From NCBI RefSeq assembly GCF_017976235.1, contig NZ_JACVHC010000006.1:310001-374000 (forward strand): a DNA stretch of 64,000 nucleotides. The letters run 5' to 3'. The DNA comes from Pseudomonas anatoliensis. GTDB taxonomy: Bacteria > Pseudomonadota > Gammaproteobacteria > Pseudomonadales > Pseudomonadaceae. The notes under the pieces were generated by a model. The model worked only from the letters and a program-made list of their open reading frames with translations, was not told the DNA's origin and did not search any database. Position 1 is the stretch's first letter; each line of letters begins with the position of its first letter. A program made the position numbers and the translations under genes. Below are positions 1 through 8,642 of this stretch, piece after piece.

Positions 1-744
1 GATCGCCCGCGTCGCCAGCCGCTCTTGCGCTGGTCCGGCGGGTTGGCGATGGCCGCGTGTCTGTTGCTGATGATCAGCCTCGGAACGGGCTGGCAACCGC
101 AGCGTTGGCTAGATGATCTCGGCGCCGATTACGTTTCTGCGCCCGGCGAAGTCCGCACCGTAACCCTCGCCGATCAATCACAAGTGACGCTTGATGCGGA
201 CAGTGCCATCGCCGTGGATTTCAGCCATGGCGAGCGCCATGTGCAGTTGCGTCGCGGCGCCGGTTTTTTCAGCGTCACGCACACGGGCGATCCGTTTGTG
301 GTCGAGGCTGAGAAGGGCCAGGCACGGGTGCTCGGGACGCAATTCGAAGTGCGTCTGCAACCGCATGGGGCGCAGGTGACGGTGTTATCCGGGCGCGTCG
401 GCGTGACGGCCGATCAAGGGGGCGAGCAGCAGATTCTCACCGCCGGCCAGCAAGTGGCTTACGGTGATGGGACGGCGGAAAAACTCCATGCCGTAGACAG
501 CGAGGCGCAACTGGCCTGGCGCCAAGGCTGGCTGACTTACTACAAATCGACGCTGGCGGATGTGGTGCAGGATCTTCGCCGTTATTACCCGGGGCGAATT
601 GTTTTGCTCAACGATGAACTGGCGGCGCGCAAGGTCAGTGGCAGTTTTCCGAGCAAGGATCCGCAGGCAGTTCTTAATTCCTTGCAGGGGGTATTGGGGT
701 TTGAGCAGCATCGGGTTTTGGGGCAGTTGATTATTTTGCGCTGA
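1..744 (+). CDS. FecR-family anti-sigma/sensor protein (5' end cut off)
   Basis: The reading frame is open to the left edge, so the N-terminal cytoplasmic anti-sigma domain and true start lie outside the window. The visible part begins just before a single hydrophobic membrane segment (about nt 40-85). A periplasmic FecR domain follows (motifs APGEVRTVTLADQSQVTLD, GAGFFSV, GTQFEV, LSGRVGV). The last 70 residues resemble an STN-like fold (RYYPGRIVL, VSGSFPS, LNSLQGVLGF). Proteins of this family sit in the inner membrane, receive a signal from a TonB-dependent receptor and release a FecI-type sigma factor. The receptor gene follows directly; the sigma gene is presumably just upstream, outside the window. 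The family call is secure; the sensed siderophore is not known from this fragment. Confidence 0.93.
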   Translation, partial: DRPRRQPLLRWSGGLAMAACLLLMISLGTGWQPQRWLDDLGADYVSAPGEVRTVTLADQSQVTLDADSAIAVDFSHGERHVQLRRGAGFFSVTHTGDPFVVEAEKGQARVLGTQFEVRLQPHGAQVTVLSGRVGVTADQGGEQQILTAGQQVAYGDGTAEKLHAVDSEAQLAWRQGWLTYYKSTLADVVQDLRRYYPGRIVLLNDELAARKVSGSFPSKDPQAVLNSLQGVLGFEQHRVLGQLIILR

Positions 745-752
745 CAACAAAG

Positions 753-838
753 TCAAAAGATCGCAGCCTTCGGCAGCTCCTACAGGGTGTACGCACATCT
801 ACTGTAGGAGCTGCCGAAGGCTGCGATCTCTTGATCTT
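753..838. repeat. REP palindrome pair (GTAGGAGC family)
   Basis: Two inverted copies of the REP unit (GATCGCAGCCTTCGGCAGCT and its reverse complement) are separated by about 20 nt. They lie between fecR and the receptor gene, so they could form a large hairpin in the mRNA. Confidence 0.95.
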
Positions 839-945
839 GAAAATAATTTCAAAATTGTAGTGAGGTAAACCCGAGCCCCATCCGTGTAGTGACTGAAACT
901 GCGAGTCATTCGCATCCGTTGCGGTTCTACACAGGTCATTGAGCA

Positions 946-3375
946 ATGAAGTCCAGGGCAAAATCGGGTTCGGTCAAACAATGGTTGGGCGTTTCGGCAT
1001 TAAGTTTTTCGGCATTGGCACTGTTGCCGATGAGCGTCGCGCTCGCCGCTGAAACCGTCAGCAGCCAGGCGCAAAAGCAATTCAATTTCGCATTGGCCGC
1101 CAAACCGTTGCCGCAAGCCCTGAGCGACTTCAGCCGCGTCACCGGGCAAAGCGTGGTCTACACCGATGAAGCGCCGTACGGCCTCACCGCGCCAGCCGTC
1201 AATGGACAGATGAATGCAGAACAAGCGCTGCAACGCCTGCTTGCCGGTTCCGGCCTGAGCTTCCGCCGCACCGACAGTCACACCCTGGCACTTGAGCCGC
1301 AGCCCACCGAAGGCGCGCTGAATCTGGGCGCTACTACCATCACCTCGATGCGTGATGAGTCGACGAGTTACCAGCCGCCGCCAACCAGTTCGGTGATGCG
1401 TTCCTCGGCCTCGCTTCAGGAAATCCCGCAGACCGTCAACGTCATCCCCGCGCAGGTCATTCGTGATCAGGCGCCACGCAATCTCGACGATGCGCTGGCC
1501 AACGTCAGCGGTATCACGCAGGGCAACACGCTGGGCAGCACCCAGGATTCGGTGATGACCCGCGGCTTCGGTGACAACCGCAACGGCTCGATCATGCGCG
1601 ACGGCATGCCGATCGTGCAGGGCCGTGGCATGAACGCCACGGTCGATCGCGTCGAAGTGCTCAAAGGCCCGGCCTCCTTGCTGTACGGTATTCAGGACCC
1701 GGGCGGCGTGGTCAATCTGGTCAGCAAGAAACCTGAACTGACGCAATACAACGCCTTGACCTATACCGGCTCGACCTACGGCGATGGCAAGAACGGCAGC
1801 GGCGGTACCTTCGACAGCACGGGCGCACTGGGTGATTCCGGGCTGGCCTATCGCATGGTGGTGGATCACGTCGACGAAGATTACTGGCGCAATTTTGGCA
1901 CGCATCGGGAAACGTTGATCGCGCCTTCGCTGGCCTGGTACGGCGAACGCACCCAACTGTTATTCGCCTACGAACATCGCGAATTCCTCACCCCGTTCGA
2001 CCGCGGCACGCTGATCGATCCGCGCACCAATCACCCGTTGGACATCTCGCGCAAGCAACGTCTCGACGAGCCGTTCAACGACATGGAAGGGCGTTCGGAC
2101 CTGTATCACTTCGAAGCCGATCACGAACTCAACGACGACTGGAAAGCCCACTTCGGCTACAGCTGGAACCGCGAAACCTACGACGCCAGCCAGGTCCGCG
2201 TAACCGCTATCGACACCAACAAAGGCACGCTGACCCGCAGCATGGACGGCACCCACGGCGCGATCAGCACCGACCGTTTCACCACCGCCAGCCTTGAAGG
2301 CAAAGTCAACGTGCTGGGCATGCAGCATGACCTGGTGTTCGGCGTCGATGACGAGTACCGCAAGATCTACCGCGCCGACCTGATCCGCCAGAAAAGCCTG
2401 AGCACCTTCAGCTACACCAATCCGGTGTACGGCCGTGAAGTCGAGGGCTCCACGGTCAGCGCCGCCGACAGCGCACAGACCGATGAACTGCGCAGCGACT
2501 CGGTCTTTCTGCAAGACTCCATCCACCTCAACGACCAGTGGATTCTGGTCGCCGGCGGACGTTTTCAGGAGTACGACCAGTACGCCGGCAAAGGCGTGCC
2601 GTTCAAGGCCAACACTGACAGCAACGGGCAAAAGTGGGTGCCGCGCGCCGGTCTGGTGTATCGCTTTACCGACGAGTTGTCGTTCTACGGCAGCTATACC
2701 GAATCGTTCAAACCCAACTCGACCATCGCTCCGCTGAGCGGCAGCAGCACCGTGCTCGACGGCAGCATCGCGCCGGAAGAAGCGAAGTCGTGGGAGCTGG
2801 GTGCGCGACTGGATATGCCGGGGCGCATCACCGGCAATATCGCGCTGTTCGACATCAAGAAACGCAACGTGCTGGTGGCCAATTCCGAAGGCCCGACGAC
2901 GATTTACAGCGCGGCGGGTGAAGTGCGCTCCCGCGGTCTGGAAGTGGACCTGACCGGTCAGTTGAGCGACCGCTGGAGCATGATCGGCAGCTACGCCTAC
3001 ACCGATGCCGAAGTCACCGAAGACCCGGAATACAAGGGTAAGCGTTTGCAAAACGTGGCAAAGAACAGCGGCTCATTGTCGGCGGTGTATGACTTTGGCA
3101 GCGTGATCGGCGGCGATCAGTTGCGCGTTGGTGCCGGCGCACGCTACGTCGGCGAGCGGGCGGGTAACGCGGTGAATGATTTCGATCTGCCGAGCTACAC
3201 CGTGGCCGATGCCTTCGCCACTTACGACACCAAAATCGAAGGGCAGAAGGTCAAGTTTCAGCTCAATGTGAAGAACCTGTTCGACCGCACTTACTACACG
3301 TCGTCGGCGAGCCGGTTCTTTGTGTCGATGGGGGATTCGCGGCAGGTTTCGTTGTCCAGCACATTAGAATTTTGA
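946..3375 (+). CDS. TonB-dependent siderophore receptor with signalling domain (FiuA/FecA-like)
   Basis: An outer-membrane receptor of 809 residues. A signal peptide ends near residue 35 (ALA-A). An STN signalling domain follows (about 45-125; KPLPQALSDFSRVTGQSVVY), then a TonB-box/plug region (about 150-265; SLQEIPQTVNVIP, VEVLKGPASLLYG, GGVVNLVSKKP), then a 22-strand-type barrel ending in the usual terminal Phe (STLEF). The STN domain plus the upstream FecR gene show that this is a transducer receptor that induces its own synthesis through a cell-surface signalling cascade. The sequence is reminiscent of the P. aeruginosa ferrichrome receptor FiuA, but the ligand is an inference. No convincing Fur box was seen in 745-945. 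The ribosome-binding site before the ATG is weak. Confidence 0.93.
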   Translation: MKSRAKSGSVKQWLGVSALSFSALALLPMSVALAAETVSSQAQKQFNFALAAKPLPQALSDFSRVTGQSVVYTDEAPYGLTAPAVNGQMNAEQALQRLLAGSGLSFRRTDSHTLALEPQPTEGALNLGATTITSMRDESTSYQPPPTSSVMRSSASLQEIPQTVNVIPAQVIRDQAPRNLDDALANVSGITQGNTLGSTQDSVMTRGFGDNRNGSIMRDGMPIVQGRGMNATVDRVEVLKGPASLLYGIQDPGGVVNLVSKKPELTQYNALTYTGSTYGDGKNGSGGTFDSTGALGDSGLAYRMVVDHVDEDYWRNFGTHRETLIAPSLAWYGERTQLLFAYEHREFLTPFDRGTLIDPRTNHPLDISRKQRLDEPFNDMEGRSDLYHFEADHELNDDWKAHFGYSWNRETYDASQVRVTAIDTNKGTLTRSMDGTHGAISTDRFTTASLEGKVNVLGMQHDLVFGVDDEYRKIYRADLIRQKSLSTFSYTNPVYGREVEGSTVSAADSAQTDELRSDSVFLQDSIHLNDQWILVAGGRFQEYDQYAGKGVPFKANTDSNGQKWVPRAGLVYRFTDELSFYGSYTESFKPNSTIAPLSGSSTVLDGSIAPEEAKSWELGARLDMPGRITGNIALFDIKKRNVLVANSEGPTTIYSAAGEVRSRGLEVDLTGQLSDRWSMIGSYAYTDAEVTEDPEYKGKRLQNVAKNSGSLSAVYDFGSVIGGDQLRVGAGARYVGERAGNAVNDFDLPSYTVADAFATYDTKIEGQKVKFQLNVKNLFDRTYYTSSASRFFVSMGDSRQVSLSSTLEF

Positions 3376-3384
3376 GGTGGCTGC

Positions 3385-3468
3385 AAAAGATCGCAGCCTT
3401 CGGCAGCTCCTACAGGGGAATGCATTCCAAATGTAGGAGCTGCCGAAGGCTGCGATCTTTTGATCTTG
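3385..3468. repeat. REP palindrome pair (GTAGGAGC family)
   Basis: Two inverted REP units lie between the convergent receptor and AraC-regulator genes. They may act as a bidirectional transcription barrier. Confidence 0.95.
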
Positions 3469-3470
3469 CT

Positions 3471-4346
3471 CTAACGCAAAAACGCCTGCCGATACTCCCC
3501 CGGCGTGCCACCCAACACCTGCCTGAACCGATTGGTGAAATGGCTGGCACTGGCAAACCCGCAAGCCAATGCAATCTCCCCCAATGGCAACGCCGTCCCC
3601 CGCAACAACTCTCGCGCCCGGCTCAAGCGCCGCGCCAGCACGTATTGATGCGGCGGTAGCCCGAAGCTCACGCGAAACATTCGCGCAAAGTGATATTCCG
3701 ACAGCGCGCACAAACCGGCCAATTGCCCGAGGCTGATCGGCTCGGCCAACTGACTGTCGATGAAGTCCACCAGTTGCCGACGCTGGTGCGGTGCCAGCCC
3801 GCCCTTGAGGCGCAAACCCTGACGCGCACCGACCTGGCTGAGCAAGGTATGGCTGATCAATTCATGGGCAATGCTGCTGGTCAGCAAACGTTCGGCCGGC
3901 TCGTCCCAGTTCAGGTTCAGCAGTTGCCGAAAGCGCTGCGCTTGCTGCGGGTCTTCGAGGAAGGTCTGCTCGCGCAGTTGCATCTCACGCGGCTCGCGAT
4001 CGAGCAACGTCACACAACCGAGGGCAAATTGCTCAGCACTGAAATACAGGTGCGCCAGACGGATATCGCCATTGATCACCCAGCCTGACTCGTGATCCGC
4101 CGGCAGGATGCACAGCTTGTCCGGCCCGCCCTTGTGGCCCGGCTGACCACGACGAAACGTACCAGTGCCACCGGCGATATAGCACGAGAGGGTGTGATGG
4201 CTCGGCGCTTCGTATTCCTGGGCGTCGTGGTGATTGGTCCACAAAGCCGCAGACAAGCCGTCGCCGAGCTCGGCGCTGTGCACAAGGCATGCGTTCTGCG
4301 AGCGGTTAAGCGCCTGGAAGACTTGCAGGTTTTCGATGGTGGCCAT
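3471..4346 (-). CDS. AraC-family transcriptional regulator
   Basis: A 291-residue regulator. The N-terminal two thirds form an AraC-type cupin sensing domain (SHHTLSCYIAGGTGTFRRG, HESGWVINGDI). The C-terminal 100 residues hold two helix-turn-helix motifs (LGQLAGLCALSEYHFARMFR; LGEIALACGFASASHFTNRFR) followed by the family-typical GGTPGEYRQ. It is transcribed divergently from the EamA exporter gene at 4486, with about 140 bp between them, so it probably controls that exporter as well as itself. The inducer cannot be deduced. Confidence 0.93.
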   Translation of the reverse strand: MATIENLQVFQALNRSQNACLVHSAELGDGLSAALWTNHHDAQEYEAPSHHTLSCYIAGGTGTFRRGQPGHKGGPDKLCILPADHESGWVINGDIRLAHLYFSAEQFALGCVTLLDREPREMQLREQTFLEDPQQAQRFRQLLNLNWDEPAERLLTSSIAHELISHTLLSQVGARQGLRLKGGLAPHQRRQLVDFIDSQLAEPISLGQLAGLCALSEYHFARMFRVSFGLPPHQYVLARRLSRARELLRGTALPLGEIALACGFASASHFTNRFRQVLGGTPGEYRQAFLR

Positions 4347-4485
4347 GATCGGTTCTCTTCAACGACTTGCATCCTACTCCGTCGCATTCGCGCTGCCAGC
4401 CAGTCGGCCGACAAAAGCGCAAGTTTATGCAAGCGGGATTTCCATGTCGCGACGGACACTGAAATCCAATTGAGGAGCGTCTGCC

Positions 4486-5388
4486 ATGAACCTGTCGTTG
4501 TATCTGCTGACCGTGCTGATCTGGGGCACCACCTGGATTGCCTTGAAATGGCAATTGGGCGTGGTGGAGATTCCGGTGTCGATCGTCTACCGCTTCGGTC
4601 TCGCTGCGCTGGTGCTGTTTGCGCTGTTGCTGCTCAGCCGGCGGTTGCAACCGATGAACCGGCGTGGGCACCTGATCTGCGTGGCGCAGGGCGTGTGTCT
4701 GTTCTGCGTCAACTTCATGTGCTTTCTGACCGCCAGCCAGTGGATTCCCAGCGGTCTGGTGGCGGTTGTTTTTTCCACCGCAACCTTGTGGAACGCGCTC
4801 AATGCGCGGGTATTCTTCGGCCAGCGCATTGCCCGCAATGTGCTGATGGGTGGGGGCCTGGGGTTGTTCGGCCTGGGCCTGTTGTTCTGGCCGGAACTGG
4901 CCGGCCATCAGGCTACGCCGCAAACCTTGCTCGGTCTTGGCCTGGCACTGTGCGGTACGTTGTGTTTCTCGGCGGGCAATATGCTCTCGAGCCTGCAACA
5001 GAAGGCCGGGCTCAAACCCCTGACCACCAATGCCTGGGGCATGGCTTACGGTGCCGCGATGCTGTCGGTGTGGTGTCTGGTCAAAGGCATCCCGTTCGAA
5101 ATGGACTGGAGCCCGCGTTATGTCGGCGCGTTGTTGTACCTGGTGATTCCCGGCTCAGTGATCGGCTTCACCGCCTACCTGACGTTGGTTGGGCGAATGG
5201 GGCCCGAACGTGCAGCGTATTGCACAGTGCTGTTTCCGGTGGTGGCGTTGAACGTTTCGGCATTTGCCGAAGGCTATCAATGGACAGCGCCGGCGCTGGC
5301 GGGCTTGGTACTGGTGATGCTGGGCAATGTGCTGGTGTTTCGCAAACCACGTATGTCCGTATTGCCGAGTCAGGGCAAACTGGCCTGA
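4486..5388 (+). CDS. EamA-family (DMT superfamily) inner-membrane transporter
   Basis: A 300-residue protein with ten predicted hydrophobic segments arranged as two EamA repeats. The first repeat opens with LIWGTTWIALKWQLG, a typical EamA N-terminus, and the second follows LGLALCGTLCFSAGNML. Members export amino acids, metabolites or drugs. The start has a good ribosome-binding site (TTGAGGAG upstream of ATG). The divergent AraC gene is its likely regulator. The substrate is unknown. Confidence 0.93.
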   Translation: MNLSLYLLTVLIWGTTWIALKWQLGVVEIPVSIVYRFGLAALVLFALLLLSRRLQPMNRRGHLICVAQGVCLFCVNFMCFLTASQWIPSGLVAVVFSTATLWNALNARVFFGQRIARNVLMGGGLGLFGLGLLFWPELAGHQATPQTLLGLGLALCGTLCFSAGNMLSSLQQKAGLKPLTTNAWGMAYGAAMLSVWCLVKGIPFEMDWSPRYVGALLYLVIPGSVIGFTAYLTLVGRMGPERAAYCTVLFPVVALNVSAFAEGYQWTAPALAGLVLVMLGNVLVFRKPRMSVLPSQGKLA

Positions 5389-5408
5389 AATTTTTGAGCG
5401 TTGCGCGT

Positions 5409-5918
5409 TCAGCGCTCAACTTTCATAACCATGTAAATCAATACCGGAAGTATAAAGTCGATAATGTGTCGGGCCCAGTCCTTGGCATTCCATGATTGTG
5501 AGGTGTCCATGTCGAACCATTCAACGCCGATGGTTTGCAGGCCCACGTAATATATGAATATGGCGATCATCAAACCGATAATCGAGAGTTTCTTGGCGTC
5601 GTGGAAGGCTTCTGCTGATTCGTCCAGCTTTTGATAAAGGTGATAAGTGCCCAGCAGGCAGCACACGGTGTAAATCACTTCCAGGGTTATGATGAGCCAG
5701 TAAATGCGGTGGTGCAGCATGGGCGATGTGATTGCTCTATAACGAATGTTTTCGTTGGTTTTAGTGGTGTCCATACTGAGAATGTGCCCGACATATTCAT
5801 AGTTTGACGGGTAGTCAGTGAAATTGCTGTATATCACCAGAATGCCAAAGAAGCTGATGTAGGTCATCAGCATTATTTTGCTGTAGCGGACAAGTTGGTC
5901 GGTGCTGAGGTTTCTCAA
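5409..5918 (-). CDS. DUF2165-family small integral membrane protein
   Basis: A 169-residue protein with four hydrophobic segments (about 11-31, 70-92, 108-128, 148-166). It carries the conserved DUF2165 stretch YVGLQTIGVEWFDM near residue 124. No biochemical role is known for the family. The gene is visibly more AT-rich than its neighbours and uses more AT-ending codons, which suggests later acquisition. It converges on the EamA gene with only 20 bp between the stop codons. Confidence 0.85.
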   Translation of the reverse strand: MRNLSTDQLVRYSKIMLMTYISFFGILVIYSNFTDYPSNYEYVGHILSMDTTKTNENIRYRAITSPMLHHRIYWLIITLEVIYTVCCLLGTYHLYQKLDESAEAFHDAKKLSIIGLMIAIFIYYVGLQTIGVEWFDMDTSQSWNAKDWARHIIDFILPVLIYMVMKVER

Positions 5919-6019
5919 GTTTTATACTCTCCAGAGAGGTTTTTGTCTGGCGAGTTTATAGCGGCAGTGTTTATTTCGTTGTTCAGTAAAGTTGCAAGTT
6001 ATGTGTTTCGGGAGAATGA

Positions 6020-6055
6020 ACGGGCAAGTGCTGCAGAGCACTTGCCCTGTTTTTT
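6020..6055 (+). terminator. Hairpin with T-tract, oriented on the + strand
   Basis: An 11-bp perfect inverted repeat (GGGCAAGTGCT / AGCACTTGCCC) has a 4-nt loop and is followed on the + strand by TGTTTTTT. It directly abuts the stop codon of the leftward dehydrogenase gene. The T-tract faces the other way, so it would stop rightward transcription entering that gene. Confidence 0.7.
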
Positions 6056-7028
6056 ATCCTCGCCAGACCTGCGGGTTGACCAGATCCTGCGGACGTTCGC
6101 CGAGCAGCGCGCTGCGCAGGTTGGCGAGGGCGCGATTGGCCATGGCTTCGCGGGTTTCGTGGGTGGCCGAGCCGATGTGCGGCAAGGTCACGGCGTTTTT
6201 CAGCTGGAACAGCGGCGACTCGGCCAGCGGTTCTTTTTCGTAGACGTCGAGGCCGGCACCGCGGATGCGGTTGTTTTGCAGCGCCTCGATCAGTGCCGGT
6301 TCATCGACCACCGGGCCGCGGGAGATGTTGACCAGAATCGCGCTCGGCTTCATCAGGGCCAGTTCACGATGGCTGATCAGGTGTCTGGTCTTGTCACTGA
6401 GTGGCACCACCAGGCAGACAAAGTCGGCTTCGGCCAGCAGTTGGTCGAGGCTGCGAAATTGTGCGCCGAGTTCTTGCTCATGTTCGGTCTTGCGGCTGTT
6501 GCCGCTGTAGATGATCGGCATGTTGAAACCGAACCGACCCCGGCGGGCGACGGCGGCGCCGATGTTGCCCATGCCGACGATGCCGAGGGTTTTGCCGTGT
6601 ACGTCAGAGCCGAACAGCGGGGCGCCGACGCTGGCTTGCCATTGGCCTGCCTTGGTCCAGGCGTCGAGTTCGGCGACGCGGCGGGCGCTGCTCATGATCA
6701 GCGTGAAGGCGAGGTCGGCGGTGCTTTCGGTGAGCACGTCCGGGGTGTTGGTGAGCATGATCCCGCGTTCGTTGAAGTAGTCGAGGTCGTAGTTGTCGTA
6801 GCCGACCGACACGCTGGAGACCACTTCGAGTTTGGCGGCGGTTTCGAGTTGGGCCTTGCCGAGTTTGCGGCCGACGCCGATGAGGCCGTGGGCGTGGGGC
6901 AGGGCTTCGTTGAACTGGGCGTTGATGTCGCCGGCTTTTGGGTTGGGGACGATGACGTCGAACTCTTGTTGCAGGCGTTCGATCATTGGGGGGGTGATGC
7001 GGCTGAAGGCCAGGACAGTCTTTTTCAT
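6054..7028 (-). CDS. ghrB: 2-hydroxyacid dehydrogenase (glyoxylate/hydroxypyruvate/2-ketogluconate reductase type)
   Basis: A 324-residue NAD(P)-dependent D-isomer-specific dehydrogenase. The NAD-binding motif is GIVGMGNIGAAVARRG. The three signature residues are visible: Arg in NISRGPVVDEPAL, Glu in LDVYEKEPL and His in LPHIGSATHETR. It reduces glyoxylate, hydroxypyruvate or 2-ketogluconate in the cytoplasm. The start at 7028 (MKKTVLAF) begins the conserved fold; the frame stays open a further 53 codons upstream, but that part runs into non-coding repeat sequence. The symbol is assigned from similarity to GhrB/TkrA proteins; the true substrate is uncertain. Confidence 0.88.
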   Translation of the reverse strand: MKKTVLAFSRITPPMIERLQQEFDVIVPNPKAGDINAQFNEALPHAHGLIGVGRKLGKAQLETAAKLEVVSSVSVGYDNYDLDYFNERGIMLTNTPDVLTESTADLAFTLIMSSARRVAELDAWTKAGQWQASVGAPLFGSDVHGKTLGIVGMGNIGAAVARRGRFGFNMPIIYSGNSRKTEHEQELGAQFRSLDQLLAEADFVCLVVPLSDKTRHLISHRELALMKPSAILVNISRGPVVDEPALIEALQNNRIRGAGLDVYEKEPLAESPLFQLKNAVTLPHIGSATHETREAMANRALANLRSALLGERPQDLVNPQVWRG

Positions 7029-7127
7029 CGTTTTTGGCTCTTGTTCGGGCTTGATGCCAAGCAAGCTAACATTTTTGTTTTGGGGTGTCTTGGCGGCCTT
7101 TGGGCCGACCATGTTCTTGGGGGGGTT

Positions 7128-7430
7128 GGGTGTATATCCGTTGCTTGGGGTGTTGCTGATCAGGGTTCCGCCCTTACGGCGGGTCACTTTTTCCAGACGC
7201 CGAAAAAGTAACCAAAAAGGCTTGCTCCTACGTGCGGCCCGCTCGCTGGGGCTCGGGGTTCCTTCGCTCCGGGATCGATCCGGGCGCAGCGTCTACGGTT
7301 TGCTTCGCTGCACCTCCTTTCGCTGTGTTTGGCTTCGCCAAACGGTCGCTGCGCTCCCACGCCCGGATCAATCCCTGCGCTCAGCCTTCCGACGTCGCCC
7401 GTGGATCAAGATCAAGAGCTTTACTCGAGC
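7128..7430. repeat. Long GC-rich intergenic repeat of the Pseudomonas type
   Basis: A roughly 300-bp non-coding block starts near GTGTATATCCGTTGCTT and passes through TTCCGCCCTTACGGCGGGTC, a CTTTTTC...GAAAAAG inverted pair and a GGGATCGATCC palindrome. Similar blocks recur at many intergenic sites in P. fluorescens-group genomes (recalled, not searched). It occupies the upstream side of the dehydrogenase gene. No protein frame in it looks real. Confidence 0.6.
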
Positions 7431-7489
7431 TAACGCTCATTGTTGAGTGGGGCGGCATTCGCCGCGTGCGGGTTGTACTCATCTCCCGT

Positions 7490-7526
7490 GTAGGAGCTGC
7501 CGATGGCTGCGATCTTTTGATCTTGC
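7490..7526. repeat. Single REP unit (GTAGGAGC family)
   Basis: One unpaired REP unit (GTAGGAGCTGCCGATGGCTG then CGATCTTTTGATC) lies directly before the 70-71 bp tandem array. Confidence 0.85.
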
Positions 7527-7528
7527 TG

Positions 7529-7811
7529 ATGGCGGCCTGACAGCCGACCGGTCTTTGGCGGGTGCACTCCTTTCAAATGTGGGAGCTGGCCTGCCAGCGA
7601 TGGCGGCCTGACAGCCGACCGGTCTTTGGCGGGTGTACTCATTTCAACTGTGGGAGCTGGCTTGCCAGCGATGGCGGCCTGACAGCCGACCGGTCTTTGG
7701 CGGATGTACTCCTTTCAAATGTGGGAGCTGGCTTGCCAGCGATGGCGGCCTGACAGCCGATCGATTTTTAGCAGGTTGTATGCGATTCAAATTGTAGGAG
7801 TGAGCCTGCTC
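7529..7811. repeat. Tandem array of 70-71 bp units containing a REP core
   Basis: Units begin GATGGCGGCCTGACAGCCGA at 7529, 7599, 7670 and 7741. The first three are nearly identical and the fourth degenerates after 25 bp. Each unit ends with the GTGGGAGCTGGCTTGCCAGC REP core, so each REP is followed by the same 45-bp filler (GACCGGTCTTTGGC...). Confidence 0.92.
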
Positions 7812-7884
7812 GCGATGACGGTGTGTCAGGCACCAACGATGTTGAATGTGAGCCTGCAATCGCGAGCAGGCTCACTCCTGCAAG
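7793..7884. repeat. REP palindrome pair (GTAGGAGTGAGCC family)
   Basis: Inverted units GTAGGAGTGAGCCTGCTCGC and GCGAGCAGGCTCACTCCTGC flank a 40-nt centre that holds a further partial copy (GTGAGCCTGC). The block ends just before the stop codon of the DUF6124 gene. Confidence 0.92.
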
Positions 7885-7887
7885 GGG

Positions 7888-8262
7888 TCAGCTGTGTGGC
7901 GCGGGTTGGGGGATGTCGACGTTATCCAGCACCCGATTCACCGCCAGTTCCGCCAGCATGATGATCTGCTGAATCGCCAGAATCGTCCGGCGCTGCGGAA
8001 GGTCGACGTACGCAGCAATGTCACTGCTCATGAGGCTGGCTTGCGCCAGTGATTCGCAGGCGTGGACGAGGAGGCTTTCGTTGTCTTGGTCCGGCGCGAC
8101 CTGGAACATGGTGCTGGGTTTGTGGAAGCGCAGGGTCAGGGCGTTGGGTTTGAGATAGTGGTCTAGGGCGCGCTCGGCGGCTTCGTGGAATTTCTTCGAA
8201 CCGGCGGCTTCGTAGGGCGTGGTGTTATCCGCTTCGGGCGGATTGGGTGTTGGCTTTTTCAT
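7888..8262 (-). CDS. DUF6124 (former DUF3077) family protein
   Basis: A 124-residue soluble protein of unknown function, common in many copies in fluorescent pseudomonads. The visible hallmark is the helical segment LLVHACESLAQASLMSSDIA, followed by RRTILAIQQIIMLAELAVNRVLD at the C-terminus. The N-terminus is Pro/Asn-rich. The start at 8262 (MKKPTPNPP) has GGAG eight nucleotides upstream; the open frame continues about 70 codons further upstream but without family similarity. Confidence 0.8.
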   Translation of the reverse strand: MKKPTPNPPEADNTTPYEAAGSKKFHEAAERALDHYLKPNALTLRFHKPSTMFQVAPDQDNESLLVHACESLAQASLMSSDIAAYVDLPQRRTILAIQQIIMLAELAVNRVLDNVDIPQPAPHS

Positions 8263-8540
8263 GGTGAAACTCCATTCGGGATGTGGAGTTCGCCAGACGC
8301 TGCGACCAAACAGAAGGGTGGCGAACCGTACGCGGGTTGGTCGACCAGGGAATGGAGACCCGGCAGGGCCGAGGCCCTCCCACGCACAGCTCGCCATTAA
8401 GCAAGCTTGAAAAGTGCGCCATTCTAAACCCGGACGACCAAGTCCGGTCGCTGATTCGTCAGCGACACCCAAAGCCTATCCACCGCACTTCCGACGGACA
8501 ACCTTCAAAACCTGTCGGAAACTTCCGCGAAAACCCAGAA
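8263..8540. other. Leader region of the DUF6124 gene, no gene seen
   Basis: About 280 bp with several short open frames on both strands. None has a plausible ribosome-binding site together with family similarity. It presumably holds the promoter of the leftward DUF6124 gene. Confidence 0.5.
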
Positions 8541-8623
8541 ATGTAGGAGCTGCCGTAGGCTGCGATCTTTTGATTTTTAAACATCAAGGTCAAAAGATCG
8601 CAGCCTGCGGCAGCTCCTACAGG
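8541..8623. repeat. REP palindrome pair (GTAGGAGC family)
   Basis: Two inverted REP units with a short centre lie immediately downstream of the stop codon of the LysR gene at 8643. Confidence 0.95.
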
Positions 8624-8642
8624 TTTCACGGTGTGTTGAAAA

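Noticed and set aside
745..945. Fur box before the siderophore receptor
   Set aside because: AT-rich sequence near 838-860 only loosely resembles a Fur site.
7029..7187. N-terminal extension of the 2-hydroxyacid dehydrogenase
   Set aside because: The extra 53 residues run into a non-coding repeat, and the family start MKKTVLAF is at 7028.
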